A stretch of 64,000 nucleotides of DNA from Lactonifactor longoviformis DSM 17459. Its GTDB lineage: Bacteria > Bacillota > Clostridia > Lachnospirales > Lachnospiraceae. The stretch is taken from positions 97,175 to 161,174 of the forward strand of contig NZ_FQVI01000008.1 in NCBI RefSeq assembly GCF_900129135.1. Reading direction: 5' to 3'. The notes beneath the pieces are model-generated. The model did not search any database, had not been told where the DNA came from, and saw only the letters and a list, made by a program, of their open reading frames with translations. Of this stretch, positions 1 to 7,302 are shown piece after piece. The translations under genes were made by a program, and so were the position numbers. Positions within the stretch are counted from its first letter, which is position 1. Each line of letters starts with the position of its first letter.

Positions 1-204
1 ATTTTGGAGAACAAGCAACGAAACGAAGAACGCAGGGTTCGCACCCGCCGCCTGATTGAGCGCGGAGCCATTTTGGAGGGGATTTTCCCGCTGGCTTCCA
101 GCCTTTCCGGCGCAGAGGTCAAAGCATTTCTGATTGCCCTGTCCTATCTTCCGGGGGCTGCGGAATTGACTGCAAACCTGCCAAAATCCGGGGATATGCC
201 ATAA
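1..204 (+). CDS. DUF3847 family protein, C-terminal part
   Basis: The reading frame is open from the first base, so the gene is truncated by the window edge. The visible 67 residues (ENKQRNEERRVRTRRLIERG, then an ILEGIFPLA stretch) are basic and helical and resemble the second half of the DUF3847 protein at 54241-54576. In both elements the gene sits immediately before the oriT and the MobQ relaxase. Function is unknown; a relaxosome accessory or DNA-binding role is inferred from position and the basic N-terminal half. Confidence 0.7.
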   Translation: MLENKQRNEERRVRTRRLIERGAILEGIFPLASSLSGAEVKAFLIALSYLPGAAELTANLPKSGDMP

Positions 205-214
205 GTCCCTTGTT

Positions 215-246
215 TACAAGGGCGCACTTATACACCGTTGCCGGTG
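215..246 (-). other. MobQ-type oriT (candidate nic at 222/223, bottom strand)
   Basis: Read on the - strand there is an inverted repeat CACCG-gcaa-CGGTG, then TA, then TAAGTGCGCCCT. This last motif matches the RSF1010/R1162 (MobQ) nick region as I remember it (TAAGTGCG^CCCT). The same arrangement occurs at 54237-54262 next to the other MobQ relaxase. The repeat stem differs there in sequence but still pairs. It lies between DUF3847 and the relaxase, as expected for a mobilization origin. Confidence 0.8.
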
Positions 247-399
247 CTGTGCGCCCTGCCGGGGGCGTTGCGTACTTCGTCCGCGATGGGAAGCTACGCT
301 CCCCAAACCCCTTGTGTGCTCTGCGCAGCCAAACACCCGCTTTGCGTTTGTCCGGCTCCACAGAGCCTGTTATCCCCTCACTGAAAGGAGGTGTTCCCC

Positions 400-1836
400 A
401 TAGATTTCTGTCATATCCCCGTCAGTATCATCAAGCGCAGCGCAGGCCGTTCAGCCGTTGCCGCAGCTGCTTACCGCAGTGGAACCAAGCTGACAAATGA
501 ATGGGACGGAATGATCCACGACTACACCCGGAAAGGCGGCATTGTCCATGCGGAGATCATGCTGCCTGCCCACGCCCCGCCGGAATTTGCAGACCGTTCT
601 ATCCTCTGGAACAGCGTGGAGCAAATCGAGAAAGCAAGAGACAGCCAGCTTGCCCGCGAGATTGAGGCAGCTTTACCCCGTGAACTGTCCGGCGAACAAC
701 AGCTTGCCCTTGTGCGTGCCTATGTGAAGGACAACTTTGTAGACAAAGGAATGTGCGCCGACTTTGCTATCCATGACAAGGGAACCGGCAACCCTCATGT
801 CCATATCATGCTGACGCTCCGGCCGTTGAAAGAAAATGGACAGTGGGGCGCAAAGTGCCGCAAGGCATACGATCTGGACGAGAATGGACAGCGTATCCCG
901 GATGGGAAAGGCGGCTGGAAAAATCATCGGGAGGATACGACCGACTGGAACGATAAAGGAAATGTGGAGATTTGGCGGGCAGCGTGGGCAGCCTACACCA
1001 ACCGGGCACTGGAATCTGCCGGTAGACCGGAGCGTATTGACCACCGCAGCTACAAGCGGCAGGGCATTGATAAAATTCCCTCTGTCCATCTGGGGCCAGC
1101 TGCCAGCCAAATGGAAAAGCGCGGTATCCGCACCGACAAGGGGGAAGTAAACCGACAGATCGTCGCCGACAACAAGCTGCTGAAAGAAATCAAAGCTCGC
1201 ATTACCCGTCTTTATCGCTGGTCGAAAGCGGAAGCGGAAAAACCACAAACGCAGCAAAGCAGCTTGACCGCCTTGTGGGAAGCCCAACAGCAGTTGAACG
1301 CTCCCCGCACCCGCACCGGCAAAATCCGGGCTTTGCAGGAAAGCGCTGCACTATTCAGCTTTTTGCAGGTAAACGGCATCCAGTCTATGCAGCAGCTTCA
1401 TGAAAAAATCGCTGATATGAACAGCTGTTACTATGACCTGCGGGGAAAGATCGTCAAGGCTGAGCGCCGGATCGCCATTCTTACCGAACGCGGGGAGATG
1501 TGGGAACAGTACAACCAGTACAAGTCCATCCACAAGCAGCTTGCCAAAGTAAAACCGGAAAAACGGGAACAGTTTGAGCAGCGCCACAGCCGGGAACTGA
1601 TCCTGTATGATGCAGCAGCCCGGTATCTGAAAGAACTGAAAGACAGCGGCGAGGGGATCACCCCGAAGGCATGGCAGCGGGAAATCGACCAGCTGGCCGC
1701 CGGAAAGCAGACGGACACGCTTGCCATGAAATCCATGAGGGAGGATTTGAAAGCAGTGGAACGGCTCCGCAAAACCGCCGAGCAGCTGTCCCGACAGGAA
1801 AGGGACAAGTCTCACGACCGTGGGCCGGAGCGGTAA
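400..1836 (+). CDS. mobA: MobQ (MobA/MobL family) relaxase
   Basis: This relaxase would nick oriT and pilot the transferred strand. The N-terminal segment has the family signature SAVAAAAYRSG with the presumed catalytic tyrosine. A metal-binding HVH (GNPHVHIMLTLRPL) follows at about residue 135, and a long helical C-terminal half comes after it. The length of about 480 residues is normal. The start is odd: the Shine-Dalgarno AAAGGAGG (384-391) ends inside the only upstream in-frame GTG (391), while the codon at correct spacing is ATA (400), followed by DFCHIPVS. I therefore place initiation at an AUA codon. The family assignment is secure; the start is inferred. Confidence 0.9.
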   Translation: MDFCHIPVSIIKRSAGRSAVAAAAYRSGTKLTNEWDGMIHDYTRKGGIVHAEIMLPAHAPPEFADRSILWNSVEQIEKARDSQLAREIEAALPRELSGEQQLALVRAYVKDNFVDKGMCADFAIHDKGTGNPHVHIMLTLRPLKENGQWGAKCRKAYDLDENGQRIPDGKGGWKNHREDTTDWNDKGNVEIWRAAWAAYTNRALESAGRPERIDHRSYKRQGIDKIPSVHLGPAASQMEKRGIRTDKGEVNRQIVADNKLLKEIKARITRLYRWSKAEAEKPQTQQSSLTALWEAQQQLNAPRTRTGKIRALQESAALFSFLQVNGIQSMQQLHEKIADMNSCYYDLRGKIVKAERRIAILTERGEMWEQYNQYKSIHKQLAKVKPEKREQFEQRHSRELILYDAAARYLKELKDSGEGITPKAWQREIDQLAAGKQTDTLAMKSMREDLKAVERLRKTAEQLSRQERDKSHDRGPER

Positions 1837-1943
1837 AGGCTACCGCGTTTTGGCGTACCCCTGTCAAGTGTGTCGCGTTTCACGACATACCTTTGCATAC
1901 AGAAAAACCGCCGTACAGGTTTCCCCATACGGCGGCAGACTGT

Positions 1944-2234
1944 TTATTTGCCGAACAAGTCGCTGTGTGTGCCGGTGCGGGCCAGCGTCAGCACCAGAAC
2001 ATCATCCTCTATGCGGTAGACAAGCAGCCAGTCCGGGAGAATATGACATTCCCGATGGCCTGCCCAATCGCCGGACAGGTCATGGTCGCGGTTCTTATCC
2101 GGCAGCGGTTCGCCCATTGCCAGCAATGCTACGACCTGCTCCAGCAGCTCAATCTTCAAGCCACGCTTTATGGCTCGTTTGTAGTCTTTTTTGAAACTGG
2201 TCGTGTACTTGACGGTATATTTGGTTTCTTTCAT
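1944..2234 (-). CDS. yafQ: YafQ family (RelE-type) mRNA interferase toxin
   Basis: This 96-residue protein fits the YafQ/RelE toxin fold in length and in its C-terminal motifs (LVYRIEDDVLVLTLARTGTHSDLFGK, with the conserved THSDLFG). YafQ toxins cleave mRNA on the ribosome and are neutralised by a DinJ/RelB antitoxin. The antitoxin gene at 2231-2509 precedes it and overlaps by four bases, so the two are translationally coupled. It lies opposite to the mobilization genes, as an addiction module within IME-C. Confidence 0.9.
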   Translation of the reverse strand: MKETKYTVKYTTSFKKDYKRAIKRGLKIELLEQVVALLAMGEPLPDKNRDHDLSGDWAGHRECHILPDWLLVYRIEDDVLVLTLARTGTHSDLFGK

Positions 2235-2509
2235 CTTTTCAGGTCAGCAAACAACTCGTCAAGGTCATTGTAGCCCTTTACAGACGGGTCTTTTGCAATC
2301 CTTTCCGCTTCCAGCATGGCAGCAACCGTTTCTTTGTTCGGCTGTTCCAGCCTTACCTCAAAGGGAATGCCGCCTTCACGAAGCGACTGGCGCACAAAGA
2401 TGTTAAACGCCGTAGTCAGGTTCATGCCAAGTTCAGTAAACAGTGCGTCCGCCTGCGCTTTCAAATCTGCGTCCATGCGGATACTGATGTTTGTGGTATT
2501 TCCAGCCAT
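2231..2509 (-). CDS. dinJ: DinJ/RelB family antitoxin
   Basis: This 92-residue protein begins MAGNTTNISIRMDADLKAQA, a ribbon-helix-helix DNA-binding N-terminus. It continues with GMNLTTAFNIFVRQSLREGG, typical of DinJ. It should bind YafQ and autoregulate the operon. The start at 2509 has an upstream purine-rich Shine-Dalgarno; the longer reading frame upstream to 2599 covers the promoter and is not used. Two direct repeats in the promoter are probable operators. Confidence 0.9.
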   Translation of the reverse strand: MAGNTTNISIRMDADLKAQADALFTELGMNLTTAFNIFVRQSLREGGIPFEVRLEQPNKETVAAMLEAERIAKDPSVKGYNDLDELFADLKR

Positions 2510-2533
2510 ACGATCAACCCCTTTCTGCTGGCA

Positions 2534-2580
2534 ATTATAGTATATGCCATTTGCACGAAGAAAACAATACTTTGCACGAA
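2534..2580 (-). promoter_or_regulatory. dinJ-yafQ promoter with duplicated operator
   Basis: On the - strand a perfect TATAAT (2539-2534) lies 24 bases before the antitoxin start. Upstream of it the decamer TTTGCACGAA (as read on the + strand) occurs twice, at 2550-2559 and 2571-2580. The spacing is exactly 21 bases, about two helical turns. This is the pattern expected for two ribbon-helix-helix dimers binding side by side. The -35 box is weak. Confidence 0.6.
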
Positions 2581-2635
2581 TATTTAACAATAAATTCATT
2601 CGAGGAGGTTACACGCTTTATGAAAGAAATCATTT

Positions 2636-3034
2636 ATGAAGAACAACAAGACTGAACCTATCCCTGTCATGGATTACCGCCAGTACCGCAGAGCGCGGAG
2701 GCTGGTGCATGAGTGCTGTAACTACATTGACGGAAACTGTATCGCCCTGGACGATGGGGAGGAATGCATCTGTGTCCAGTCCATTTCCTACTCCCTGTTG
2801 TGCAGGTGGTTTCGGGCGGCGGTATTGCCGCAGGATAAGGAACTGGAAACGGCGCTGTTCCACCGACTGAATGCTAAGAAATGCGCTGTATGTGGGGCGC
2901 TGTTTACCCCCGGTTCTAACAGGGCCAAATATTGCCCGGAATGTGCCGCGCGCATGAAGCGGATCAACGCCGCAAAGCGCAAGCGGAAACAACGGGAGAA
3001 ATGTCACGCTTTAGGGGCTGAAAAACCCTTGTAA
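2636..3034 (+). CDS. Cysteine-rich VLP domain protein
   Basis: A 132-residue protein with paired cysteines (HECCNY, CIALDDGEECICVQ, then CAVCGALF and YCPECAARM), a zinc-ribbon-like layout. It has a basic C-terminal tail. Close relatives occur at 31162-31527 and 41766-42152, always after a relaxase or TTAP gene and before a terminator. The role is unknown; zinc and nucleic-acid binding are inferred. A short reading frame (2620-2655, MKEIIYEEQQD) with a better Shine-Dalgarno (GAGGAGG) overlaps the start in another frame. Translation may be coupled to it, or the gene may carry an old frameshift. Confidence 0.8.
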   Translation: MKNNKTEPIPVMDYRQYRRARRLVHECCNYIDGNCIALDDGEECICVQSISYSLLCRWFRAAVLPQDKELETALFHRLNAKKCAVCGALFTPGSNRAKYCPECAARMKRINAAKRKRKQREKCHALGAEKPL

Positions 3035-3049
3035 ATCAAGGCTTTTTTC
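3018..3049 (+). terminator. Intrinsic terminator after Cys-VLP gene
   Basis: The hairpin CCTTG-taaat-CAAGG is followed by CTTTTTT, directly after the stop codon. A similar signal (CCTTG/CAGG with T-run) follows the paralogue at 31527. Confidence 0.65.
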
Positions 3050-3147
3050 GAGGGTGTCAAAGGCAGGCTGATAGATTTATCCTCTGACTCCTAAAATAGC
3101 CTTAAAATGCGTACAGAATCCCAAGAGAATCCCCAAGGAGGAACCCT

Positions 3148-3897
3148 ATGTCAGACAATCGAAAATATTATTACCTGAAACTCAAAGAAAACTATTTTGA
3201 CGATGATTCTATCGTGCTGCTGGAAAGTATGCAGGACGGTGTGCTGTATTCTAACATTCTGCTCAAGCTGTATCTGAAATCGCTGAAACATGGCGGGCGG
3301 CTCCAGCTTGACGAGGACATGCCTTACACGGCGCAGATAATCGCCACCATCACCCGCCAGCAGATCGGCACTGTGGAGAGAGCCTTGCAAATCTTTTTGA
3401 AGCTGGGTCTTGTGGAAGTGCTGGACAGCGGCACATTCTACATGAGCAACATCGAACTTTTAATCGGCCAGTCCTCTACCGAGGCTGAGCGAAAGCGGGC
3501 TGCAAGGCTTCAAAATAAGGCTCTTTCTGCGCTCCGGACAAGTGGCGGACATTTGTCCGACATTCGTCCACCAGAGATAGAGATAGAGTTAGAGAAAGAG
3601 ATAAAGATAAAGAGAGAGATAGAGAAGGTACGCCCTGAAATGGGGCACCCTTCCCACACCTATGGCCGTTACCAGAATATTTTCCTGACGGATGAAGAAC
3701 TGGCTGACTTGCAGGCCAGTTTTCCTGCTGTATGGGAACAGTACATCGAAAAACTGTCCGAGTACATGGCTTCTACCGGCAAGCGTTATCAGAGCCATGC
3801 AGCGACCATCCGGCGCTGGGCCGGTGAGGACGCTAAAAAAACTGTCACACCCTCACGCAACCGGGATTACAGCGTAAAGGAGGATGAAACTGTATGA
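3148..3897 (+). CDS. Phage-type replisome organizer (replication initiator)
   Basis: A 249-residue protein starting MSDNRKYYYLKLKENYFDDD, the phage replisome organizer N-terminal domain (a winged-helix origin binder). A low-complexity EIEIELEKEIKIK linker follows, then a C-terminal domain. It is followed by, and overlaps, a DnaC-like loader, which is the usual initiator/loader pair. Paralogues lie at 12477 and 40895. A Shine-Dalgarno AAGGAGG precedes the ATG. The linker-coding DNA contains palindromes and a purine tract that look like an origin. Its role in replication of the excised circle is inferred. Confidence 0.85.
   Translation: MSDNRKYYYLKLKENYFDDDSIVLLESMQDGVLYSNILLKLYLKSLKHGGRLQLDEDMPYTAQIIATITRQQIGTVERALQIFLKLGLVEVLDSGTFYMSNIELLIGQSSTEAERKRAARLQNKALSALRTSGGHLSDIRPPEIEIELEKEIKIKREIEKVRPEMGHPSHTYGRYQNIFLTDEELADLQASFPAVWEQYIEKLSEYMASTGKRYQSHAATIRRWAGEDAKKTVTPSRNRDYSVKEDETV
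3534..3628. other. Candidate replication origin inside the replisome organizer gene
   Basis: The palindrome GGACATTTGTCC (3547-3558) is followed by a related CGACATTCGTCC. Then comes a strand-asymmetric purine tract of about 55 bases made of AGAGAT/AGAGTT/AGAGAA units. The same arrangement recurs in both paralogues (12876-12960; inverted at 41161-41252). Lambda O and SPP1 G38P organizers bind origins within their own genes, which makes an intragenic origin plausible. Confidence 0.45.
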
Positions 3898-4757
3898 TTG
3901 AGATTACCGCAGAAATCCGGGCGTTCATCGACAAGGCAGCTGCCGGTGTGGAATTGGCTGAGGACGAGTATATAGACTTGTCAGACGGGCTCATTCACTG
4001 TAAGAAATGCGGCGGCCAGAGGCAGACCGTTGTGCCATGCTTTGGGAAATCCGGCTACTTTATGCCGCGTTGCATCTGCCAGTGCCAGCGGGAAGCTGAG
4101 GAGCAGCGCAAGGCTGCTGAAGAACGGCAGCGCCGTATGGAGCGTATCAAACGCCGAAAGGCACAGGGCTTGCAAGACCGTTATCTGTACGACTACACAT
4201 TTTCCAATGATAACGGGCAAAACCCATTGATGGACAAGGCTCATGCCTATGTGGAGAACTGGAAAGAGGCATATAAGAGCAATATCGGGCTTTTGCTGTT
4301 TGGAGATGTGGGAACCGGCAAGTCTTTTTTCGCCGGATGTATTGCCAACGCTCTACTTGACCAGGATGTGCCGGTGCTGATGACGAACTTTCCCACCATT
4401 CTGAACCGCCTGACCGGGATGTTCGCTGAGGACAGGTCGGAGTTTATTGCCAGCTTTGATGAGTATGACTTGCTTATCATTGACGATTTGGGTGTAGAGC
4501 GCAGTACCGAATATGCTATGGAGCAGATGTTTTTCGTCATTGACAGCCGCTATCGCAGCCGCAGACCCATGATTATCACAACAAACTTGAAACTGTCCGA
4601 GCTGAAAAACCCGCCTGATCTGGCCCACGCCCGTATCTATGACCGTATTTTGGAACGGTGTGCGCCGATCCTCTTTGACGGGAAGAATTTTCGGGAAGAA
4701 AATGCCGGTGCTACCCGACAGACAGCAAAAGACATTGTAAACAGTAAGCACGACTGA
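3894..4757 (+). CDS. DnaC-like ATP-binding helicase loader
   Basis: A 287-residue AAA+ protein. An N-terminal zinc cluster is suggested by CKKC (36-39) and CICQC near residue 60. Walker A is GDVGTGKS (137-144) and Walker B is LLIIDDLGVER. The C-terminal half matches DnaC/IstB-type loaders. It overlaps the upstream organizer by an ATGA junction, so the two are translated together. It should load the host replicative helicase at the element's origin. Confidence 0.9.
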   Translation: MIEITAEIRAFIDKAAAGVELAEDEYIDLSDGLIHCKKCGGQRQTVVPCFGKSGYFMPRCICQCQREAEEQRKAAEERQRRMERIKRRKAQGLQDRYLYDYTFSNDNGQNPLMDKAHAYVENWKEAYKSNIGLLLFGDVGTGKSFFAGCIANALLDQDVPVLMTNFPTILNRLTGMFAEDRSEFIASFDEYDLLIIDDLGVERSTEYAMEQMFFVIDSRYRSRRPMIITTNLKLSELKNPPDLAHARIYDRILERCAPILFDGKNFREENAGATRQTAKDIVNSKHD

Positions 4758-4800
4758 TTTTTTACCGGGCGGCACAGACCCGTTCGGAGAAAGGAGCGCC

Positions 4801-4995
4801 ATGAACAAAGAACCCCGTACTATGCAGGTGGCAGACGCCGTTACTGCGTCCAGAGCGCCGGAAAACACGCCGGCGATGGTAAAGAAAATCGGTAAGACGA
4901 CCTACAAGGTTCATGTCCATTTCAGCAATACCAGCACAGAAACCATGAGCGATAAAATCAAGCGTATGCTCAAAAATGAAATTCAGCAGATGTGA
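4801..4995 (+). CDS. tnpW: TnpW-type transposon protein
   Basis: A 64-residue protein whose core (KKIGKTTYKVHVHFSNTSTE, then MSDKIKRML) matches the TnpW family found next to TnpX-type large serine recombinases. Shine-Dalgarno GAAAGGAG. Relatives in this window are at 14077, 37548, 39853 and 59100. The function is unknown; a role in recombination or its regulation is assumed from position. Unlike the others, it is not followed by a recombinase here. Confidence 0.8.
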   Translation: MNKEPRTMQVADAVTASRAPENTPAMVKKIGKTTYKVHVHFSNTSTETMSDKIKRMLKNEIQQM

Positions 4996-5072
4996 CAGAC
5001 TGATAAACGAAGCCGCCTTGTGCTAAACTGATGATGGTATGCACCAAAATTTTTGTCAAGGAGGACACAAAA

Positions 5073-5438
5073 ATGCTTTACACAGAAAAAGAGAAACATG
5101 AAATTGAGCGAGTAAAGGAAGTCTTTGCGGAACATCTGCGGCAAAGCCCCGATTTTGAACTGCTCTGGTCGGACAAGGTGGGCTATGTCTGGCTGACGAT
5201 TGGCGTAAATCCGCTTTATGTGGATACCGGTATCAGGATAGAATCAGCCGCCGATCTCTGCGGCAGGTGTTTGGACGATGTTGCTACGGATGTTTTGTAT
5301 ATGACGGGCAACGATCATGCACTGGAAGCAGCCGACCCGCTGGAATTGGCCGAAATCAAGCGGCGCTGGGAGTCATATATCAACCAGCTGCCAGACTACG
5401 CGTATCTCTGCAAAGACCTGCTGAACGGAAAAATGTAA
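5073..5438 (+). CDS. Conserved hypothetical protein
   Basis: A 121-residue acidic protein (MLYTEKEKHEIERVKEVFAE) that I do not recognise. There are no membrane segments or obvious motifs. The start at 5073 is chosen because AAGGAGG lies 9 bases upstream; an earlier in-frame ATG at 5031 lacks one. It is the last gene of IME-C and is followed by a strong terminator and then by the junction with the interrupted coupling-protein gene. Confidence 0.7.
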   Translation: MLYTEKEKHEIERVKEVFAEHLRQSPDFELLWSDKVGYVWLTIGVNPLYVDTGIRIESAADLCGRCLDDVATDVLYMTGNDHALEAADPLELAEIKRRWESYINQLPDYAYLCKDLLNGKM

Positions 5439-5450
5439 TCTATCAAACGA

Positions 5451-5489
5451 GGTGTCAGGAGCCATACAATGCTTCTGGCACCTTTTTTG
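5451..5489 (+). terminator. Intrinsic terminator at the right end of IME-C
   Basis: The arms GGTGTCAGGAGC (5451-5462) and GCTTCTGGCACC (5471-5482) form a 12-base-pair stem with two wobble pairs, followed by TTTTTT. Confidence 0.85.
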
Positions 5490-5536
5490 TAGATTTTTTG
5501 TGAATTTGATTAAAAAGTCCTTGACAATTTGTCTCT

Positions 5537-6379
5537 GGCAAGACCGCAAAAAGCATACTTATCTCATGCGGCGCGAGGTTAGCCCCATTCGACATTAAGG
5601 AGCTGCGGGAGCTTATGGAAACCGACGAAATGGAGCTTGACACCATAGGCGACAGAAAGACAGCCCTTTTCGTGATTATCAGCGACACCGACGACACCTT
5701 TAACTTTGTCGTGAGTATTCTCTACACACAGTTATTCAACCTTTTATGCGACAAAGCAGATGATGAATATGGCGGGCGGCTTCCCGTCCATGTTAGGTGC
5801 TTACTTGATGAATTTGCGAATATCGGGCAGATACCAAAGTTTGAAAAGCTCATTGCAACGATACGGAGCCGGGAAATCTCCGCGTCAATCATCTTGCAGA
5901 GCCAGTCACAGCTAAAGGCAATCTACAAGGACAACGCCGATACCATAGTCGGCAACTGCGACACCACGCTTTTCTTGGGCGGCAAGGAGAAAACCACCCT
6001 CAAAGAAATATCGGAGATTTTAGGCAAGGAAACGATAGACAGCTTCAACACTTCCGAAACCAGAGGGCGGGAGCTTTCGCATGGGCTGAACTATCAGAAA
6101 TTGGGAAAGCAGCTTATGACGGAAGATGAAATCGCAGTCATGGACGGAGGGAAATGTATCTTGCAGCTACGCGGGGTGCGCCCGTTCTTTTCGGACAAAT
6201 TCGACATAACGAAACACCCGAAATACAAGTACCTATCCGACGCAGACCCGAAGAACGCCTTTGACATGGAAAAGCACCTTAAACGCCGCCCCGCCATTGT
6301 CAAGCCCGACGAGGTTTTTGACTATTACGAGATTGACGCAGCAGACTTACAGGAGGACGCAGACCATGAGGAAACGTAG
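5537..6379 (+). pseudogene. T4CP (VirD4/TraG-like coupling ATPase) of ICE-1, C-terminal fragment
   Basis: Coupling proteins hand the relaxase-DNA complex to the secretion channel. This frame enters in mid-protein at SGKTAKSILISCGARLAPFD, which aligns with the internal AAGKTLKSILISCGARLSPFD of the ICE-2 T4CP (49010-50486). It then runs collinear to the end, including Walker B (CLLDEFANIGQ) and the DFNTSETRG region. The N-terminal membrane segments and Walker A are missing, displaced by IME-C. An internal ATG at 5615 could start a fragment, but it would have no P-loop. Confidence 0.9.
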
Positions 6380-6536
6380 CGCAGAGGAAAAACAAAAGCA
6401 GCTTGAACGGTTTTTAATGAATGTTGCGGAAGCCGCCGACGCTGCATTATGGGAGTATTGGCGGGAAAAGGAAGCGGAACACCGCCGTTTTGCAACGGAG
6501 TATGTCACGCGCCGGGGGCTTATCCCGCAACAGTGA
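6366..6536 (+). CDS. Small conserved ICE protein
   Basis: A 56-residue basic, helical protein (MRKRSAEEKQKQLERFLMNV) that starts inside the T4CP gene, overlapping by 14 bases, in the usual tight ICE gene packing. I do not recognise a domain. It lies between the coupling protein and Maff2, so a role in the mating apparatus is possible but unproven. Confidence 0.6.
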   Translation: MRKRSAEEKQKQLERFLMNVAEAADAALWEYWREKEAEHRRFATEYVTRRGLIPQQ

Positions 6537-6560
6537 CAGCATGGCAGACCGCCGGGGGAC

Positions 6561-6663
6561 AGGGGAAGCTACACTTCCCCTACGCTGCCTTGCGGCAGCT
6601 ACCCCTTTGTGAACTTGCGGGAAGCGAACACCTTGCTACGCAAGCTATTCACTTCCCGCAAGT
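6561..6663 (+). ncRNA. Three-hairpin conserved structured element
   Basis: Three consecutive stems are visible. H1 is GGGGAAG/CTTCCCC (6562-6580). H2 is GCTGCC-TTGC-GGCAGC (6584-6599). H3 is a perfect 12-bp stem ACTTGCGGGAAG/CTTCCCGCAAGT (6613-6663) with an inner CTTGC-tac-GCAAG. A second copy lies at 54057-54157 (other strand). Its stems have different sequences that still pair, while the loops and the inner H3 segment are conserved. It could be an RNA regulator or a single-stranded DNA structure. Confidence 0.6.
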
Positions 6664-6843
6664 CTGAAAAAAACGTCCGGCAGCACAGCGGGACACAGAA
6701 AGGAGCGATTGAAGCAATCACATCTATCCATACCGGCTACATGATACGCGCCCCCACTTTCCGGCGCAGTACACAGCGGCAGGAGCCGCACCCCTTACAA
6801 CTGAATACCGCCGCGCCGCAGGACTTACGCAGCGCGGGGACAG

Positions 6844-6870
6844 CCGCCTTTACCAGAGGGCGGTTTTTTT
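6844..6870 (+). terminator. Intrinsic terminator before maff2
   Basis: CCGCC and GGCGG arms around TTTACCAGA are followed by a run of seven T. Confidence 0.75.
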
Positions 6871-6947
6871 ATGCGGCGGCGACCATACGCTGACCGCCTT
6901 TTGTCCGCTTGCCGGACAGCCGCAGACGCGGCAGAAAGGATATATTT

Positions 6948-7088
6948 ATGGCATTTTTCAATAGCGCAGTAGACGTTTTGCAGACCCTTGTTGTAGCACT
7001 TGGAGCCGGGCTTGGTATCTGGGGCGTGATTAACCTCATGGAAGGCTACGGCAACGACAATCCGGGCGCGAATGCTCATGTGCGGTAA
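6948..7088 (+). pseudogene. maff2 gene of ICE-1, N-terminal half interrupted by IME-A
   Basis: This frame encodes a Maff2-family small membrane protein (MAFFNSAVDVLQTLVVALGA, one membrane segment, then GYGNDNPGA), usually about 70 residues. After GA the frame leaves the family and ends NAHVR-stop, encoded by the end of IME-A. The missing C-terminal half is at 16082-16170. The second maff2 in the window (48837-48977) is cut at the same residue and gains the same NAHVR tail. Shine-Dalgarno AGAAAGGA. Confidence 0.9.
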
Positions 7089-7147
7089 AGTAACAAATGA
7101 TAATTTGATAGACAGCAGCCACTATTTCCGAAACACAGACCAATACG

Positions 7148-7184
7148 AAAAGCTGATGTGGGGATTTTCCTATATCAGCTTTTG
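7148..7184 (+). terminator. Hairpin near the left end of IME-A
   Basis: Arms AAAGCTGAT (7148-7156) and ATCAGCTTT (7174-7182), followed by a modest T-rich stretch. It may insulate the element from ICE transcription entering through maff2. Confidence 0.55.
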
Positions 7185-7302
7185 TCTTTCTAAGCATTTT
7201 TGGGAAAGTGATGTATTTGTATCTTTCCTATTGACAGCCAGCCTTTGAAGTGATATATTTATCTCGACAAGCGACAAATACATCTCATCGGAGGACACCA
7301 TT

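Larger units (their letters stand above)
1..5536 (+). mobile_element. IME-C, mobilizable element with MobQ relaxase (left end outside window)
   Basis: The segment holds a self-contained mobilization and replication set (DUF3847, oriT, MobQ relaxase, Cys-VLP, replisome organizer, DnaC-like loader, TnpW). It ends where a coupling-protein reading frame begins in mid-gene at about 5537. That gene fragment has no 5' part in the window, so the element appears to have inserted into the T4CP gene of ICE-1. No recombinase is seen here; it should lie beyond the left edge. The boundary is inferred from where protein homology to the ICE-2 T4CP starts, so it is good to about 10 bases. Confidence 0.6.
6537..6947. 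other. 411-base intergenic region of ICE-1 between the 56-aa gene and maff2
   Basis: Apart from the three-hairpin element (6561-6663) and a terminator (6844-6870) I see no convincing gene. A Shine-Dalgarno-like AAAGGAG at 6701 precedes only an 11-codon frame. Confidence 0.5.

Noticed and set aside
1351..1815. 154-residue antisense frame in the IME-C relaxase
   Set aside because: Shadow of the helical C-terminal half of the relaxase.
1671..2273. 200-residue + strand reading frame
   Set aside because: It overlaps the relaxase 3' end in another frame and runs antisense through yafQ; no ribosome site and no family resemblance.
3573..3625. CRISPR-like short repeats
   Set aside because: The units are 6 bases, contiguous and coding; there are no spacers and no cas genes.
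5615..6379. Independent ATPase gene starting at ATG 5615
   Set aside because: Homology to T4CP continues upstream of 5615 without a start; the frame is the tail of an interrupted gene, not a complete protein.
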